Shown here: positions 32,419 through 40,353 of the stretch, in pieces | Layout: each line of letters starts with the position of its first letter | Position numbering within the stretch: the first letter of the stretch is position 1 | Assembly: GCA_018823905.1 (NCBI GenBank) | Contig: JAHJHL010000149.1 | Location: 1-41,459, forward strand | Direction: 5' to 3' | DNA: 41,459 bases | Source of the DNA: Alphaproteobacteria bacterium | GTDB taxonomy: Bacteria; Pseudomonadota; Alphaproteobacteria; Sphingomonadales; Sphingomonadaceae | The notes under the pieces: model-generated | Told to the model about the DNA's origin: nothing | Seen by the model: only the letters and a program-made list of their open reading frames with translations | Database searches by the model: none | Position numbers and translations under genes: made by a program

Positions 32419-34529
32419 CCACCGTGATCGCGCTCGTCGAACGCGATTTCGCGGTCCCTGACATTCGCTGCGCGGGTTGTATCGCTAAGCTGGAGCAGGG
32501 ACTTGTGCGCGATCGTCGGATCGCGACAGCCCGCGTCAACTTCACCGAAAAGCGCGTGCATCTCTCCTGCGTTCCCGATGCCGAGCTGCCCGACCTGATT
32601 GGTGCCTTCATGGCGCTGGGATTCGAGGCGCATCCGATCGGCAACGCCTTGGGCGACGCCGATCCCGCGGCGGCAGGCAGCCGCGAATTGCTGCGCGCGG
32701 TTGCGGTCGCGGGTTTTGCGATGATGAACATCATGCTGCTGTCGGTGTCGGTCTGGTCGGGCGCGGCGGGCGCGACGCGCGATCTGTTCCACTGGCTGTC
32801 GGCGATGATCGCGCTGCCGACGATCGCCTATGCCGGGCGGCCGTTCTTCCGCTCCGCATGGCGTGCGCTGCGCCATCGCCAGACCAATATGGACGTGCCG
32901 ATCAGCATCGGGGTGCTGCTGGCCAGTACGCTCAGTCTCTATGAAACCGCGACGCACGGCGCGCACACCTATTTCGACGGCGCGGTGATGCTATTGTTTT
33001 TCCTGCTCTGTGGCCGCTGGCTCGACAGCGTGATGCGCGATCGCGCCCGTGGCGGCATCACCGCTTTGCTGCGCAACATGGGCACCGGCGCGATGGTGCT
33101 CGGCGCCGATGGTAAAAGCCGGTGGATCGACGCGACCGCGCTGGAGCCCGGCATGGTGATGCTCGTCGCAGCGGGTGAGCGGCTAGCGGCGGATGGGGCC
33201 GTTATCCGCGGATCCAGCCGCCTCGACCTCTCGCTGCTGACCGGCGAAAGCGCGCCGCAGTTGGTGCGCCCCGACGATCGCGTCCATGCCGGGACACTCA
33301 ACCTCGACGCGCCCGTCGAGATCAAGGTATCGGCGGTTGGCGCCGACACCGCGCTGGCCGATATTGCGCGCCTGATGGGCGAGGCGGCGCAGGGCAAGTC
33401 GCGCTACGTCCGCATCGCCGACCGCGCGGCGCGGCTCTACGCCCCCGCCGTCCATGCACTGGCCTTGCTGGCGTTTGTCGGCTGGATGATCATCGGCGCG
33501 GGTTGGCACCAGAGCCTGCTGATCGCGGTGGCGGTGCTGATTATCACTTGCCCGTGCGCGCTCGGGCTCGCGGTGCCGGCGGCGCAGATTGTCGCGGCGG
33601 GCGAACTGATGCGCGTCGGCGTGCTGGTCAAGGATGGATCGGCGCTCGAACGGCTGGCCGAGGTCGACCGGGCGATGATCGACAAGACCGGAACGCTGAC
33701 CCTCGGCCGCCCCGAGGCCCGCGATCTCGAACGCCTGGCCCCCCATGTCCAGTCGCTGGCGTTGGCGCTGGCGCAGGCCAGTCGCCACCCGCTGAGCGAG
33801 GCGTTGACGCGCGGATTGCAGGCGCTGGACGTCGCGCGTGCCGATGTCCACGCGATCCGCGAAACGCCGGGCTTTGGCGTCGAGGCGCGGTGGGGCGATC
33901 ATGTCGTGACCCTCGGTCGCCCGAGCGACCCGATCGGGGGCGACGCGCTGGCGACCCAGCTATCGATCGACGGTGCGCTTATCGCTACGATCCGCTTTGC
34001 CGACCGCCTGCGCCCCGATGCGCGCGCCGCCATCGACGCGCTGCGCAGCGACGGCATCGACGTGTCGATCCTGAGCGGTGACCGCGCCGCGGCGGTGGCA
34101 CCGGTGGCCCGCGAACTGGCGATGACCGCGCAAACCGGAATGAGCCCGCAGGACAAGCTCGCCGCGCTCGCGCGCCAGAGCGTCACGCACAAGGTGCTGA
34201 TGATCGGCGACGGCCTCAACGACGGTCCCGCGCTTGCGGCCGGGCATGCGTCGATGGCGCCGGGTTCGGCGAGCGATGTCGGGAAAAACGCCTCCGACTG
34301 CATCTTCCTTGGTGACCGGTTGATGCCGATCGTCGCGACGTTGCGGATGGCGCGGCGAACGCAGGCGATCGTCCGACAGAATTTCGCGCTGGCGATCGGG
34401 TACAACGTCATCGCGGTGCCGCTGGCGTTCCTCGGCTACGTCACCCCGCTCGTCGCTGCACTGGCGATGTCGGGATCGTCGCTGTTGGTCGTCGGCAACG
34501 CGATGCGGCTGAAAAGGGCGATCCGGTGA
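32415..34529 (+). CDS. ccoI: Copper-translocating P-type ATPase CcoI (FixI)
   Basis: A 704-residue P1B-ATPase. Heavy-metal domain at the N-terminus with CAGC (Cys19, Cys22); membrane metal site CPC (379-381); phosphatase TGES (276-279); phosphorylated Asp423 in DKTGT; HP at 458-459; GDGLND at 598-603. In this operon its role is copper export to the periplasm for the CcoN active site. The ATG at 32415 overlaps the ccoH stop; the longer frame from 32319 is not homologous. The GTG of ccoS overlaps its stop. Confidence 0.95.
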   Translation: MTTVIALVERDFAVPDIRCAGCIAKLEQGLVRDRRIATARVNFTEKRVHLSCVPDAELPDLIGAFMALGFEAHPIGNALGDADPAAAGSRELLRAVAVAGFAMMNIMLLSVSVWSGAAGATRDLFHWLSAMIALPTIAYAGRPFFRSAWRALRHRQTNMDVPISIGVLLASTLSLYETATHGAHTYFDGAVMLLFFLLCGRWLDSVMRDRARGGITALLRNMGTGAMVLGADGKSRWIDATALEPGMVMLVAAGERLAADGAVIRGSSRLDLSLLTGESAPQLVRPDDRVHAGTLNLDAPVEIKVSAVGADTALADIARLMGEAAQGKSRYVRIADRAARLYAPAVHALALLAFVGWMIIGAGWHQSLLIAVAVLIITCPCALGLAVPAAQIVAAGELMRVGVLVKDGSALERLAEVDRAMIDKTGTLTLGRPEARDLERLAPHVQSLALALAQASRHPLSEALTRGLQALDVARADVHAIRETPGFGVEARWGDHVVTLGRPSDPIGGDALATQLSIDGALIATIRFADRLRPDARAAIDALRSDGIDVSILSGDRAAAVAPVARELAMTAQTGMSPQDKLAALARQSVTHKVLMIGDGLNDGPALAAGHASMAPGSASDVGKNASDCIFLGDRLMPIVATLRMARRTQAIVRQNFALAIGYNVIAVPLAFLGYVTPLVAALAMSGSSLLVVGNAMRLKRAIR

Positions 34530-34681
34530 ACGGTCTCGCGGTCCTGATCCCGATCGCGCTGGGGCTTGGCCTGCTCGGGCTCGCGGCCTTTTTCTGGTCG
34601 CTGCGCCGCGGGCAGTTCGACGATCTCGACGGCGCGGCGCTACGCATCTTTGTCGAGGATGAAGAGGAGGCGGCGCCATGA
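34526..34681 (+). CDS. ccoS: cbb3 oxidase maturation protein CcoS
   Basis: A 51-residue protein with GTG start in a GTGA overlap with ccoI. One membrane helix (about 4-26, ending FFWSLRRGQFDDLDG) and an acidic tail containing RIFVEDEEE. The WSLRxGQFDDLDGxxxRI pattern is typical of CcoS/FixS. Its stop overlaps the next ATG (ATGA). Confidence 0.92.
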   Translation: MNGLAVLIPIALGLGLLGLAAFFWSLRRGQFDDLDGAALRIFVEDEEEAAP

Positions 34682-34905
34682 TCGGCCGAGCGTTCGCTTC
34701 GCTGGCCGCGGGTACCGCCCTCGCGCTGGCGCCGCTGGCCGTCGATGCCCGCGTCCTGATTGTCCCCGATTGCGGTGGCGGTCGCCACCTGCTGCTCGTA
34801 CCGGACGCGCCCGACGGGAACGGCGAGATGGCTTGCGCCAAGGCCTGTCACGCGATGACCGAACGGCGCGGCAAATCTTTGGGTATCAGGAAAAACTGTT
34901 GCTGA
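34678..34905 (+). CDS. Small exported Cys-rich protein in the cco operon
   Basis: A 75-residue protein that overlaps ccoS by four bases. Residues 1-24 form a likely signal peptide ending at VDA|R. The mature part has five Cys (32, 53, 57, 74, 75) in DCGGGRHLL, MACAKACHAM and a terminal NCC. The CxxxCHxM group could bind copper or form disulfides. I do not recognise the family. Its position among copper-handling oxidase assembly genes suggests a periplasmic role in cbb3 maturation, which is inference only. Confidence 0.7.
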   Translation: MIGRAFASLAAGTALALAPLAVDARVLIVPDCGGGRHLLLVPDAPDGNGEMACAKACHAMTERRGKSLGIRKNCC

Positions 34906-34913
34906 TCGCCGCG

Positions 34914-34953
34914 TTGATCTGGGTCAATGCGACCGCGTCAGCCGCCGCATAAT
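34914..34953 (+). promoter_or_regulatory. FNR-dependent promoter of hemN
   Basis: TTGATCTGGGTCAA (34914-34927) is an FNR box with one mismatch (GTCAA for ATCAA). A -10 element CATAAT (34948-34953) follows after 20 bases. The box centre is at 34920.5, so a start 41.5 bases downstream falls at about 34962, the A of the hemN ATG. There is no ribosome-binding site before that ATG. Confidence 0.65.
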
Positions 34954-34961
34954 CCGTCACC

Positions 34962-36257
34962 ATGTGGAGCTATTATCCCGACCTGCTGGCCACGCCAGTG
35001 CCGCGCTATACCAGCTACCCGACCGCGGTCGAATTTGGCGAGGATGTCGGCGCGGACGATTATGCGGCGGCGCTCGACCGGATTGAATCAGCGACCCCTG
35101 TCTCGCTGTACGTCCATATACCGTTCTGCGACCAGATTTGCTGGTATTGCGGCTGCAACACTGGCGCTGCGAACCGCACCCAGCGCCTCGGCGACTATCT
35201 GACGGCGCTGCGTTCCGAAATTGCGATGGTCGCCAAGCGCATCGGGGGCCGCGCGCGGGTGCAGCGCATCGCGTTCGGCGGCGGCAGTCCCAACGCCATC
35301 GCGCCGGTCGATTTTGTCCGCCTGCTCGACCGCATCCTGACCGTCTTCGACGTCAGCAACCCCGATATTTCGATCGAAATCGACCCGCGCGGCTTTTCCG
35401 CCGAATGGGCGCGCGTTCTCGCCGCGTCGTCCGTCAAGCGTGTCAGCCTGGGCGTGCAGACCTTTGCGCCACAAATCCAGCAGGCGATCGGGCGCGTCCA
35501 GCCGCTCGCCGACATCGAAAATGCGATGGCCAGTCTGCGGCTGCGCGGCATCGACGCGATCAATTTCGACCTCATGTACGGCCTGCCCGGGCAGAGCCTG
35601 GCCGACCTCGACGCCACCCTCGACGAAACCATCCGCCTCGCGCCCAGCCGCGTGGCGCTGTTCGGATATGCGCATCTGCCGGCGATGATCCCCCGCCAGC
35701 GCCGGATCGACGCCAGCAACCTGCCCGATCACAAACTTCGCTTCGAACAGGCGGAGTTGGGGTTCAATCGTCTGACCGCAGCAGGCTATATCCCTATCGG
35801 CTTCGATCATTTCGCGCTGCCCGCCGATCCGCTAGCGATCGCCGCACGCGACGGGCGGGTGAACCGCAACTTTCAGGGCTTTACCGACGACGACGCGCCC
35901 ATTCTGCTTGGCTTCGGTGCCAGCGCGATCAGCAAATTTCCCGACCTGATCGTCCAGAACGAAAAGCGCGCGGGACATTATCGCGACCTGATTGGCGAGG
36001 GACGACTCGCCGCGACGCGTGGAGTGTCGATTGACGCGGACGAGCGCGAGCGAGGCACCATAATTCGTGATCTGCTTTGCAAAGGTCGGGCGTACATCCA
36101 AGCGTCGATGAGCGAGGCGACGAATATCGCGATGGCTGCTCTCGAAGTTCGGGGCCTGATCGGCTGGGAGGCCGACAATCTGATCATCCGCGATTGTGGT
36201 CGCCCCTATGCCCGCCATATTGCAGCACAATTTGATCGGGTCCGCGGAAAGCTGTAA
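34962..36257 (+). CDS. hemN: Oxygen-independent coproporphyrinogen III dehydrogenase
   Basis: A 431-residue radical-SAM enzyme that converts coproporphyrinogen III to protoporphyrinogen IX without oxygen, supplying heme when oxygen is low. N-terminal VPRYTSYPTA; radical-SAM cysteines Cys56, Cys60, Cys63 and the extra Cys65 in CDQICWYCGC; SAM-binding GGGSPNAI in place of the common GGGTP; NFDLMYGLPGQ; and a HemN C-terminal domain with GFGASAISKFPD. The length is slightly under the E. coli enzyme. It is the last gene of the microaerobic module. The ATG has no Shine-Dalgarno sequence. Confidence 0.93.
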   Translation: MWSYYPDLLATPVPRYTSYPTAVEFGEDVGADDYAAALDRIESATPVSLYVHIPFCDQICWYCGCNTGAANRTQRLGDYLTALRSEIAMVAKRIGGRARVQRIAFGGGSPNAIAPVDFVRLLDRILTVFDVSNPDISIEIDPRGFSAEWARVLAASSVKRVSLGVQTFAPQIQQAIGRVQPLADIENAMASLRLRGIDAINFDLMYGLPGQSLADLDATLDETIRLAPSRVALFGYAHLPAMIPRQRRIDASNLPDHKLRFEQAELGFNRLTAAGYIPIGFDHFALPADPLAIAARDGRVNRNFQGFTDDDAPILLGFGASAISKFPDLIVQNEKRAGHYRDLIGEGRLAATRGVSIDADERERGTIIRDLLCKGRAYIQASMSEATNIAMAALEVRGLIGWEADNLIIRDCGRPYARHIAAQFDRVRGKL

Positions 36258-36449
36258 TTGCGGCGATCAGGCAAGAGGGACGCAAGAACCAGAAAACTCC
36301 TAATTAGCAGCGTAATGTTCCGTCCTAGCCTTATCGTTTGGCGGCGAAAATTTGCTCCATCCAGCCTCCATTTGCTGGCCATTCCCCATCGGACACCGGT
36401 TTAACCTGAGCGTTTCCCTATCGGCGATGTTGGTCAAAGGAGAACGATT

Positions 36450-37079
36450 ATGGGTAGGTCACAATTCGACTATTCGTCGCCTCGTCCGCCGTGGAATGCC
36501 GGTCGAAAGGTGGGAGCAAAGCGACCGTTAAAGCCACGGCAGATTTGGGCTATTCGCTTTCATCTGGATCGAGAGCAACGCCTTCGAGACCGAGCGCTAT
36601 TCGACCTCGCAATCGATAGCAAGTAACGAGGCTGCGTCTGGTGAAGATCACGATCGGCGATGTTGTCACTGGTGGCGAGATGCGAACACGAGCGCTGGTT
36701 ATTCAGCAAAAAACGGGTCGGCCCGTTCAATTCGAAATCACGTCAGATGCCCGCGGAAGCCTTCTCGCTTGGCTAGAGCGGCGCGGCCGATCGATCAACG
36801 ATTACGCGTTTCCAAGCCGGATCGACCACTCTGCTCATATGAGCACGCGAAAGTATGCGCGCCTTGTCGACGAATGGGTCACGGCGGTTGGCCTCCGAAG
36901 CGAAGACTATGGAACACATTCGTTACGCAGAACAAAGGCATCAATTATTTACAAGGCGACCGGCAATTTGCGGGCTGTGCAAATTCTGCTTGGACACACC
37001 AAAAATTGAAAACACGGTCCAATACCTTGGCGTCGATGTTGAAGATGCGCTGACATTGGCGGAAGGCATCGAAGTCTAA
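36450..37079 (+). pseudogene. Decayed tyrosine recombinase (integrase)
   Basis: A former gene of about 209 codons, with AAAGGAG before the ATG at 36450. The first part reads to SK and stops at TAA (36624-36626). A one-base loss near 36636 then shifts frame, and the catalytic half continues from 36641: KITIGDVVTGGEMRTRALVI, then GTHSLRRTKAS (H-x2-R) and LLGHTK. A second shift in the run of five A at 37001-37005 gives an early stop at 37009. The end, IENTVQYLGVDVEDAL, contains the catalytic Tyr and is in the third frame. Three lesions mean it is inactive. It resembles compact integrases common in Proteobacteria. Confidence 0.85.
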
Positions 37080-37102
37080 CCGCCAAATCTCGACACCCTC
37101 GA

Positions 37103-37138
37103 GAGCGGGCGTTCTAAATTGTCTTGAAACGTCCGCTC
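37103..37138. terminator. Hairpin after the integrase relic
   Basis: GAGCGGGCGTT (37103-37113) and AACGTCCGCTC (37128-37138) pair over 11 bp with one G-T wobble. It lies 24 bases behind the integrase relic and is followed by GCTCTGTTT, a weak T-rich stretch. Probably the old terminator of that gene. Confidence 0.45.
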
Positions 37139-37295
37139 GCTCTGTTTGACCGCCAAAAGCTGCCTATCTCCTAACGGCCAAAGGCAGCCCCATCTTCAAT
37201 TCCGTAGCTGCGGATCTCCGCCCAGAGACGCTGGCCAATTTGAGCTTATCTATGCACCAGAGTTCGTTCTTCGGAGACCAGCAGCCGCCGGCAGA

Positions 37296-37311
37296 GGCGC
37301 AGAATTGCGCC
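37296..37311. repeat. Hairpin downstream of tRNA-Cys
   Basis: GGCGCA-gaat-TGCGCC, a perfect 6-bp stem with a 4-base loop, 45 bases beyond the 3' end of the leftward tRNA-Cys. It may help end the tRNA transcript, although no T-run follows. The remaining sequence of 37139-37356 shows no gene. Confidence 0.4.
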
Positions 37312-37356
37312 GTTCCACTGGCGAAACCGTCTATTGTTGGGTCCGATGAATATCGT

Positions 37357-37430
37357 TGGAGGCCCGAGCCGGAATCGAACCGGCGTGCACGGATTTGCAA
37401 TCCGCTGCGTCACCACTCCGCCATCGGGCC
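37357..37430 (-). tRNA. tRNA-Cys (GCA)
   Basis: A 74-base tRNA gene on the minus strand. Acceptor stem GGCCCGA/TCGGGCC, discriminator T and an encoded CCA end; T-loop GGTTCGATTCC; anticodon GCA (plus-strand tgc at 37396-37398) in the loop of stem GGATT/AATCC, assigned to cysteine. The 3' end points toward the integrase relic, the usual arrangement when a tRNA gene has served as attachment site. Confidence 0.95.
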
Positions 37431-37594
37431 TCATGCCAAATACCGCATCCCTGGGGGATGGGCCGGGTGTTGGACGGCGCCGCTAGTGAGGGGGTTTCGC
37501 GGGCTTGTCAAGGATTCGCCCGCAATCCTCCTGCCTCCTGATCCGGGGTTGGCGGCACTCGCGTTGCGAGCTATGCGCGTCTATGCGGGCAGAG

Positions 37595-37618
37595 GCTGTA
37601 TTACCATTGCAATACAGC
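37595..37618. promoter_or_regulatory. Perfect palindrome before the pcm-like/tolC unit
   Basis: GCTGTATT-accattgc-AATACAGC, 8-bp perfect arms. It overlaps a possible -35 (TTGCAA, 37607-37612), which is 17 bases from a possible -10 (TAGAGC, 37630-37635), and ends 60 bases before the methyltransferase-like ATG. The size and position fit an operator for a TetR- or MarR-type repressor of the efflux gene downstream, but no such regulator is in view. Confidence 0.45.
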
Positions 37619-37678
37619 ATCGGTTGGGCTAGAGCTGTCCCGCACAGGTTCATGGCCCCAGGGAATCGGAAAAGGCTG

Positions 37679-38341
37679 ATGGCGACGAAGTTTAGCGAAA
37701 TCACCGCGGCGGACATGCGCTCTGCCATGATCGACAGTCAGTTGCGCACCAACGACGTCATCGACGCGGCGGTGGTCGGCGCGATGGCGGCGGTGCCGCG
37801 CGAGGCGCATGTTCCCACCCATCTGGCGAGTGTTGCCTATACCGACCGCGCGACTGCGCTGGGCCACGGCCGCGCGCTCAACGCGCCGCTGGTGACCGGC
37901 CGGATGCTGGTGGCCGCCGCGATCCGCCCCGGCCAGCGCGTGCTGCTGATCGGCAGCGCGACGGGTTATACCGCGGCGGTGCTCGCACGGCTCGGCGCCG
38001 AGGTTCATGCGGTCGAGGAACAGGCAGAGTTGATGGCGATCGCGCAAGCGGCAACCAGCGACGCCAATATCCATTGGGTCGCAGGACCGCTGAGCGCCGG
38101 GGCGCCAAACGCTGCCCCGTTCGACCGCATCATTGTTGAGGGCGCGATCGATACGCTGCCCGAGACGCTCGCCGCGCAGCTGGCCGACGGTGGCCGTCTG
38201 GTCGCCGCGCGCCCCGACGGCGCGGTGACGCGGCTGGTCCAGGGGGTGAAGGCCGGCGGCGCAATCGCACTGCGCAGCTTTGCCGACATGGACGTCGCGC
38301 CGCTGCCCGGTTTTGGCGCCCCGGCGGGCTTCACATTCTAA
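37679..38341 (+). CDS. Protein-L-isoaspartate O-methyltransferase family protein
   Basis: A 220-residue member of the PCMT family. The N-terminal MIDSQLRTNDV and VPREAHVP are family features. The SAM-binding motif I is VLLIGSATGYTAAVLARLGA, where the usual acidic-Gly-x-Gly-x-Gly pattern is weakened (IGSATG), so enzymatic activity is not certain. True isoaspartyl methyltransferases repair aged proteins. This version sits directly upstream of tolC, with a 33-base gap, an arrangement I recall in sphingomonads. The start at 37679 is behind AAAAGG; the longer frame from 37505 covers the promoter region. Confidence 0.8.
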   Translation: MATKFSEITAADMRSAMIDSQLRTNDVIDAAVVGAMAAVPREAHVPTHLASVAYTDRATALGHGRALNAPLVTGRMLVAAAIRPGQRVLLIGSATGYTAAVLARLGAEVHAVEEQAELMAIAQAATSDANIHWVAGPLSAGAPNAAPFDRIIVEGAIDTLPETLAAQLADGGRLVAARPDGAVTRLVQGVKAGGAIALRSFADMDVAPLPGFGAPAGFTF

Positions 38342-38374
38342 AAGCCACATCCCTCCTTGTTGCAGGCTGATTTG

Positions 38375-39859
38375 ATGATGCTCGATACCGATAAGAAACG
38401 GCTTCTCCCCCGCGCGCGCTGGCTTGCCGGTCTCGCTGTCGGCGCCTTGACGCTGTCGTCGGCGGCGCACGCCGAAACGCTGCAGGATGCGCTGGCAAAA
38501 GCGTATGAAAACAACCCGACGCTGACCGCAGCGCGCGCCGGACAGCGCGCGAACGACGAAAATGTGCCGATCCAGAAATCGGGCGGCCTGCCGAACGTCG
38601 GCGTCGGCGTCGATTATCAGGAAAATCTGGTCCTGCCGGGCAATAGCTTTTTCTCACCCAAGCGCTTCGTGAGCGTCGGCGGCCAGGTGTCGGTGCCGAT
38701 CTATCAGGGCGGTGCGGTGCGCAACGCGGTGAAGGCGGCCAAATTTCGCGTCGAGGCGGGTCAGGCCGACCTGCGCGCGACCGAGGCGAGCATTTTTGCC
38801 CAGACCGTCGGCGCCTATATGGACGTCATCCGCGATCAGGCGATTGTCCAGCTGAACCAGAAGAATGTCGCGGTGCTGCGCACCAATTTGCAGGCGACGA
38901 GCGACCGGTTCGAGATCGGCGACCTGACGCGCACTGACGTCGCGCAATCGGAAGCGCGTCTCGCGCTGGCCGAGGGCGATCTGCGCACCGCCGAGGCGAA
39001 CCTGATCGCCAGCCGCGAATCCTATGTGCGGCTGGTCGGCGAAGCCCCGGTCGATCTGGAGCAGCCGCCGCAGCTGCCGAACCTGCCCGCCTCGCCCGAC
39101 GAAGCCGTCGCGATCGCGCTGACCAGCAACCCCGACATCGAAGCGGCGAATCAGGCGGTCAATGCCAGCCGCGCCGACATTGGTGTCGCGCGCGCGAGCC
39201 GACTGCCAAAATTGTCGGCGACGACGAGTGGCGGGTACAACAACAATCTGAATTCGGTAAACGACCCGACGTCGGAGAATACCACGAAAAGCGCGTCGGC
39301 CGGTCTGTCGCTGACGATCCCGATTTTCCAGGGCGGGCGGCCGTCGGCGCAGGTGCGTCAGGCGCAGTCGCGCACCAGCCAAGCGATCGAGAATTATGTC
39401 GAGGTCGAACGCAGCGTCATCGCCCAGACGCGCGGCGCCTATGCCGCATGGCGCGCGAACGAGCAGATCATCGCCGCAACGCAGCAGGCGGTGAGCGCCA
39501 ATGGCCTGTCGCTGGAAGGCGTGCGCGCCGAAAACAGCGTCGGGACCAGGTCGATCCTCGACATTTTGAACGCCGAGCAGGAATATCTGAACACCCAGGT
39601 CCAGCTCGTATCGGCGCAGCGCAACTCCTATGTCGCCGCCTTCTCGGTGCTTGCCGCAATGGGCAAGGCCGAAGCGCGCGATCTGGGGATCGAGGGCGGC
39701 GCGCTCTATGACCCCGAGGTCAATTACCAGCGCGTCAAAGGCCAGATCTTCGACTGGGCCGACGATCCGGCGCCGCAGCAGCAGGCGACCGACACCCGCG
39801 CTGTCCCGGCGGCGACCGCGAGCGTTCCGGTGGGCCCGCCCGCGTTGCCGCGACAATAA
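38375..39859 (+). CDS. tolC: TolC family outer-membrane efflux protein
   Basis: About 494 residues with a signal peptide ending in SSAAHAE. It shows the internally repeated OEP layout: ETLQDALAKAYENNPTLTAA near the start, then a second copy SPDEAVAIALTSNPDIEAAN, each followed by beta-strand and long coiled-coil segments; GTRSILDILNAEQEYLNTQV is the conserved helix end near the C-terminus. TolC trimers form the outer-membrane duct of type I secretion and multidrug efflux. The Ala/Pro/Gln-rich tail is probably disordered. The ATG at 38375 or 38378 is used; a TTG at 38357 is less likely. Confidence 0.93.
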   Translation: MMLDTDKKRLLPRARWLAGLAVGALTLSSAAHAETLQDALAKAYENNPTLTAARAGQRANDENVPIQKSGGLPNVGVGVDYQENLVLPGNSFFSPKRFVSVGGQVSVPIYQGGAVRNAVKAAKFRVEAGQADLRATEASIFAQTVGAYMDVIRDQAIVQLNQKNVAVLRTNLQATSDRFEIGDLTRTDVAQSEARLALAEGDLRTAEANLIASRESYVRLVGEAPVDLEQPPQLPNLPASPDEAVAIALTSNPDIEAANQAVNASRADIGVARASRLPKLSATTSGGYNNNLNSVNDPTSENTTKSASAGLSLTIPIFQGGRPSAQVRQAQSRTSQAIENYVEVERSVIAQTRGAYAAWRANEQIIAATQQAVSANGLSLEGVRAENSVGTRSILDILNAEQEYLNTQVQLVSAQRNSYVAAFSVLAAMGKAEARDLGIEGGALYDPEVNYQRVKGQIFDWADDPAPQQQATDTRAVPAATASVPVGPPALPRQ

Positions 39860-39897
39860 AGCTTGGCAAAACTCGCCCCAAATCGGTAAGAGCATAG

Positions 39898-39905
39898 TTA
39901 ACCAT
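39898..39905 (+). promoter_or_regulatory. CtrA-like half-site before popZ
   Basis: TTAACCAT, 32 bases before the PopZ-like ATG, followed 3 bases later by GGTAA. TTAACCAT is a known CtrA-linked motif in Caulobacter; a full TTAA-N7-TTAA site is not present. The 77-bp gap must contain the popZ promoter. Confidence 0.4.
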
Positions 39906-39936
39906 CCGGTAATCGTGATGGTTTAGGGGGTTGGTT

Positions 39937-40353
39937 ATGGGCGATATGTCGCGGGAACCATCGATGGAAGATATCTTGTCGTCGATCAGACGCGTCATCG
40001 CACGCGATGAAGCCCCCGGGGCGGCGCGCGAGATCACCCCAGCGGTGGCCGAAGATATTCTCGACCTGAACGACGAAGAAGATGACGATGCTGCGCCCGC
40101 GGCTGACGAGCTGGTTTCCGAAGCCAGCGCCGATGCGGCACGCCAGTCGCTCGAAGCCTTGACCGCCGCTATCGCTCCCGCCGTTGCCGCTGCGACGACT
40201 GCGGCGCCTACCGCTGCGGGCCGCACGATGGAGGACGTTGTCCTCGACGCTCTGCGTCCGATGCTGAAAGACTGGCTCGACAGCAACTTGCCGCCGCTGG
40301 TCGAAGCGATGGTGGCGAAGGAAATCAGCCGGATTACCGGCAAGCGGCTCTAG
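39937..40353 (+). CDS. popZ: PopZ-like polar organizing protein (DUF2497)
   Basis: A 138-residue protein with the three-part build of PopZ: N-terminal short helix EPSMEDILSSIRRVIARDE, an acidic and Ala/Pro-rich disordered middle (about 40-95), and the C-terminal oligomerisation region VVLDALRPMLKDWLDSNLPP followed by LVEAMVAKEISRI. In Caulobacter PopZ forms a polar matrix that anchors the chromosome origin. GGGGG precedes the ATG at 39937. The stop shares its CTAG with the stop of the converging nudC. Confidence 0.85.
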   Translation: MGDMSREPSMEDILSSIRRVIARDEAPGAAREITPAVAEDILDLNDEEDDDAAPAADELVSEASADAARQSLEALTAAIAPAVAAATTAAPTAAGRTMEDVVLDALRPMLKDWLDSNLPPLVEAMVAKEISRITGKRL

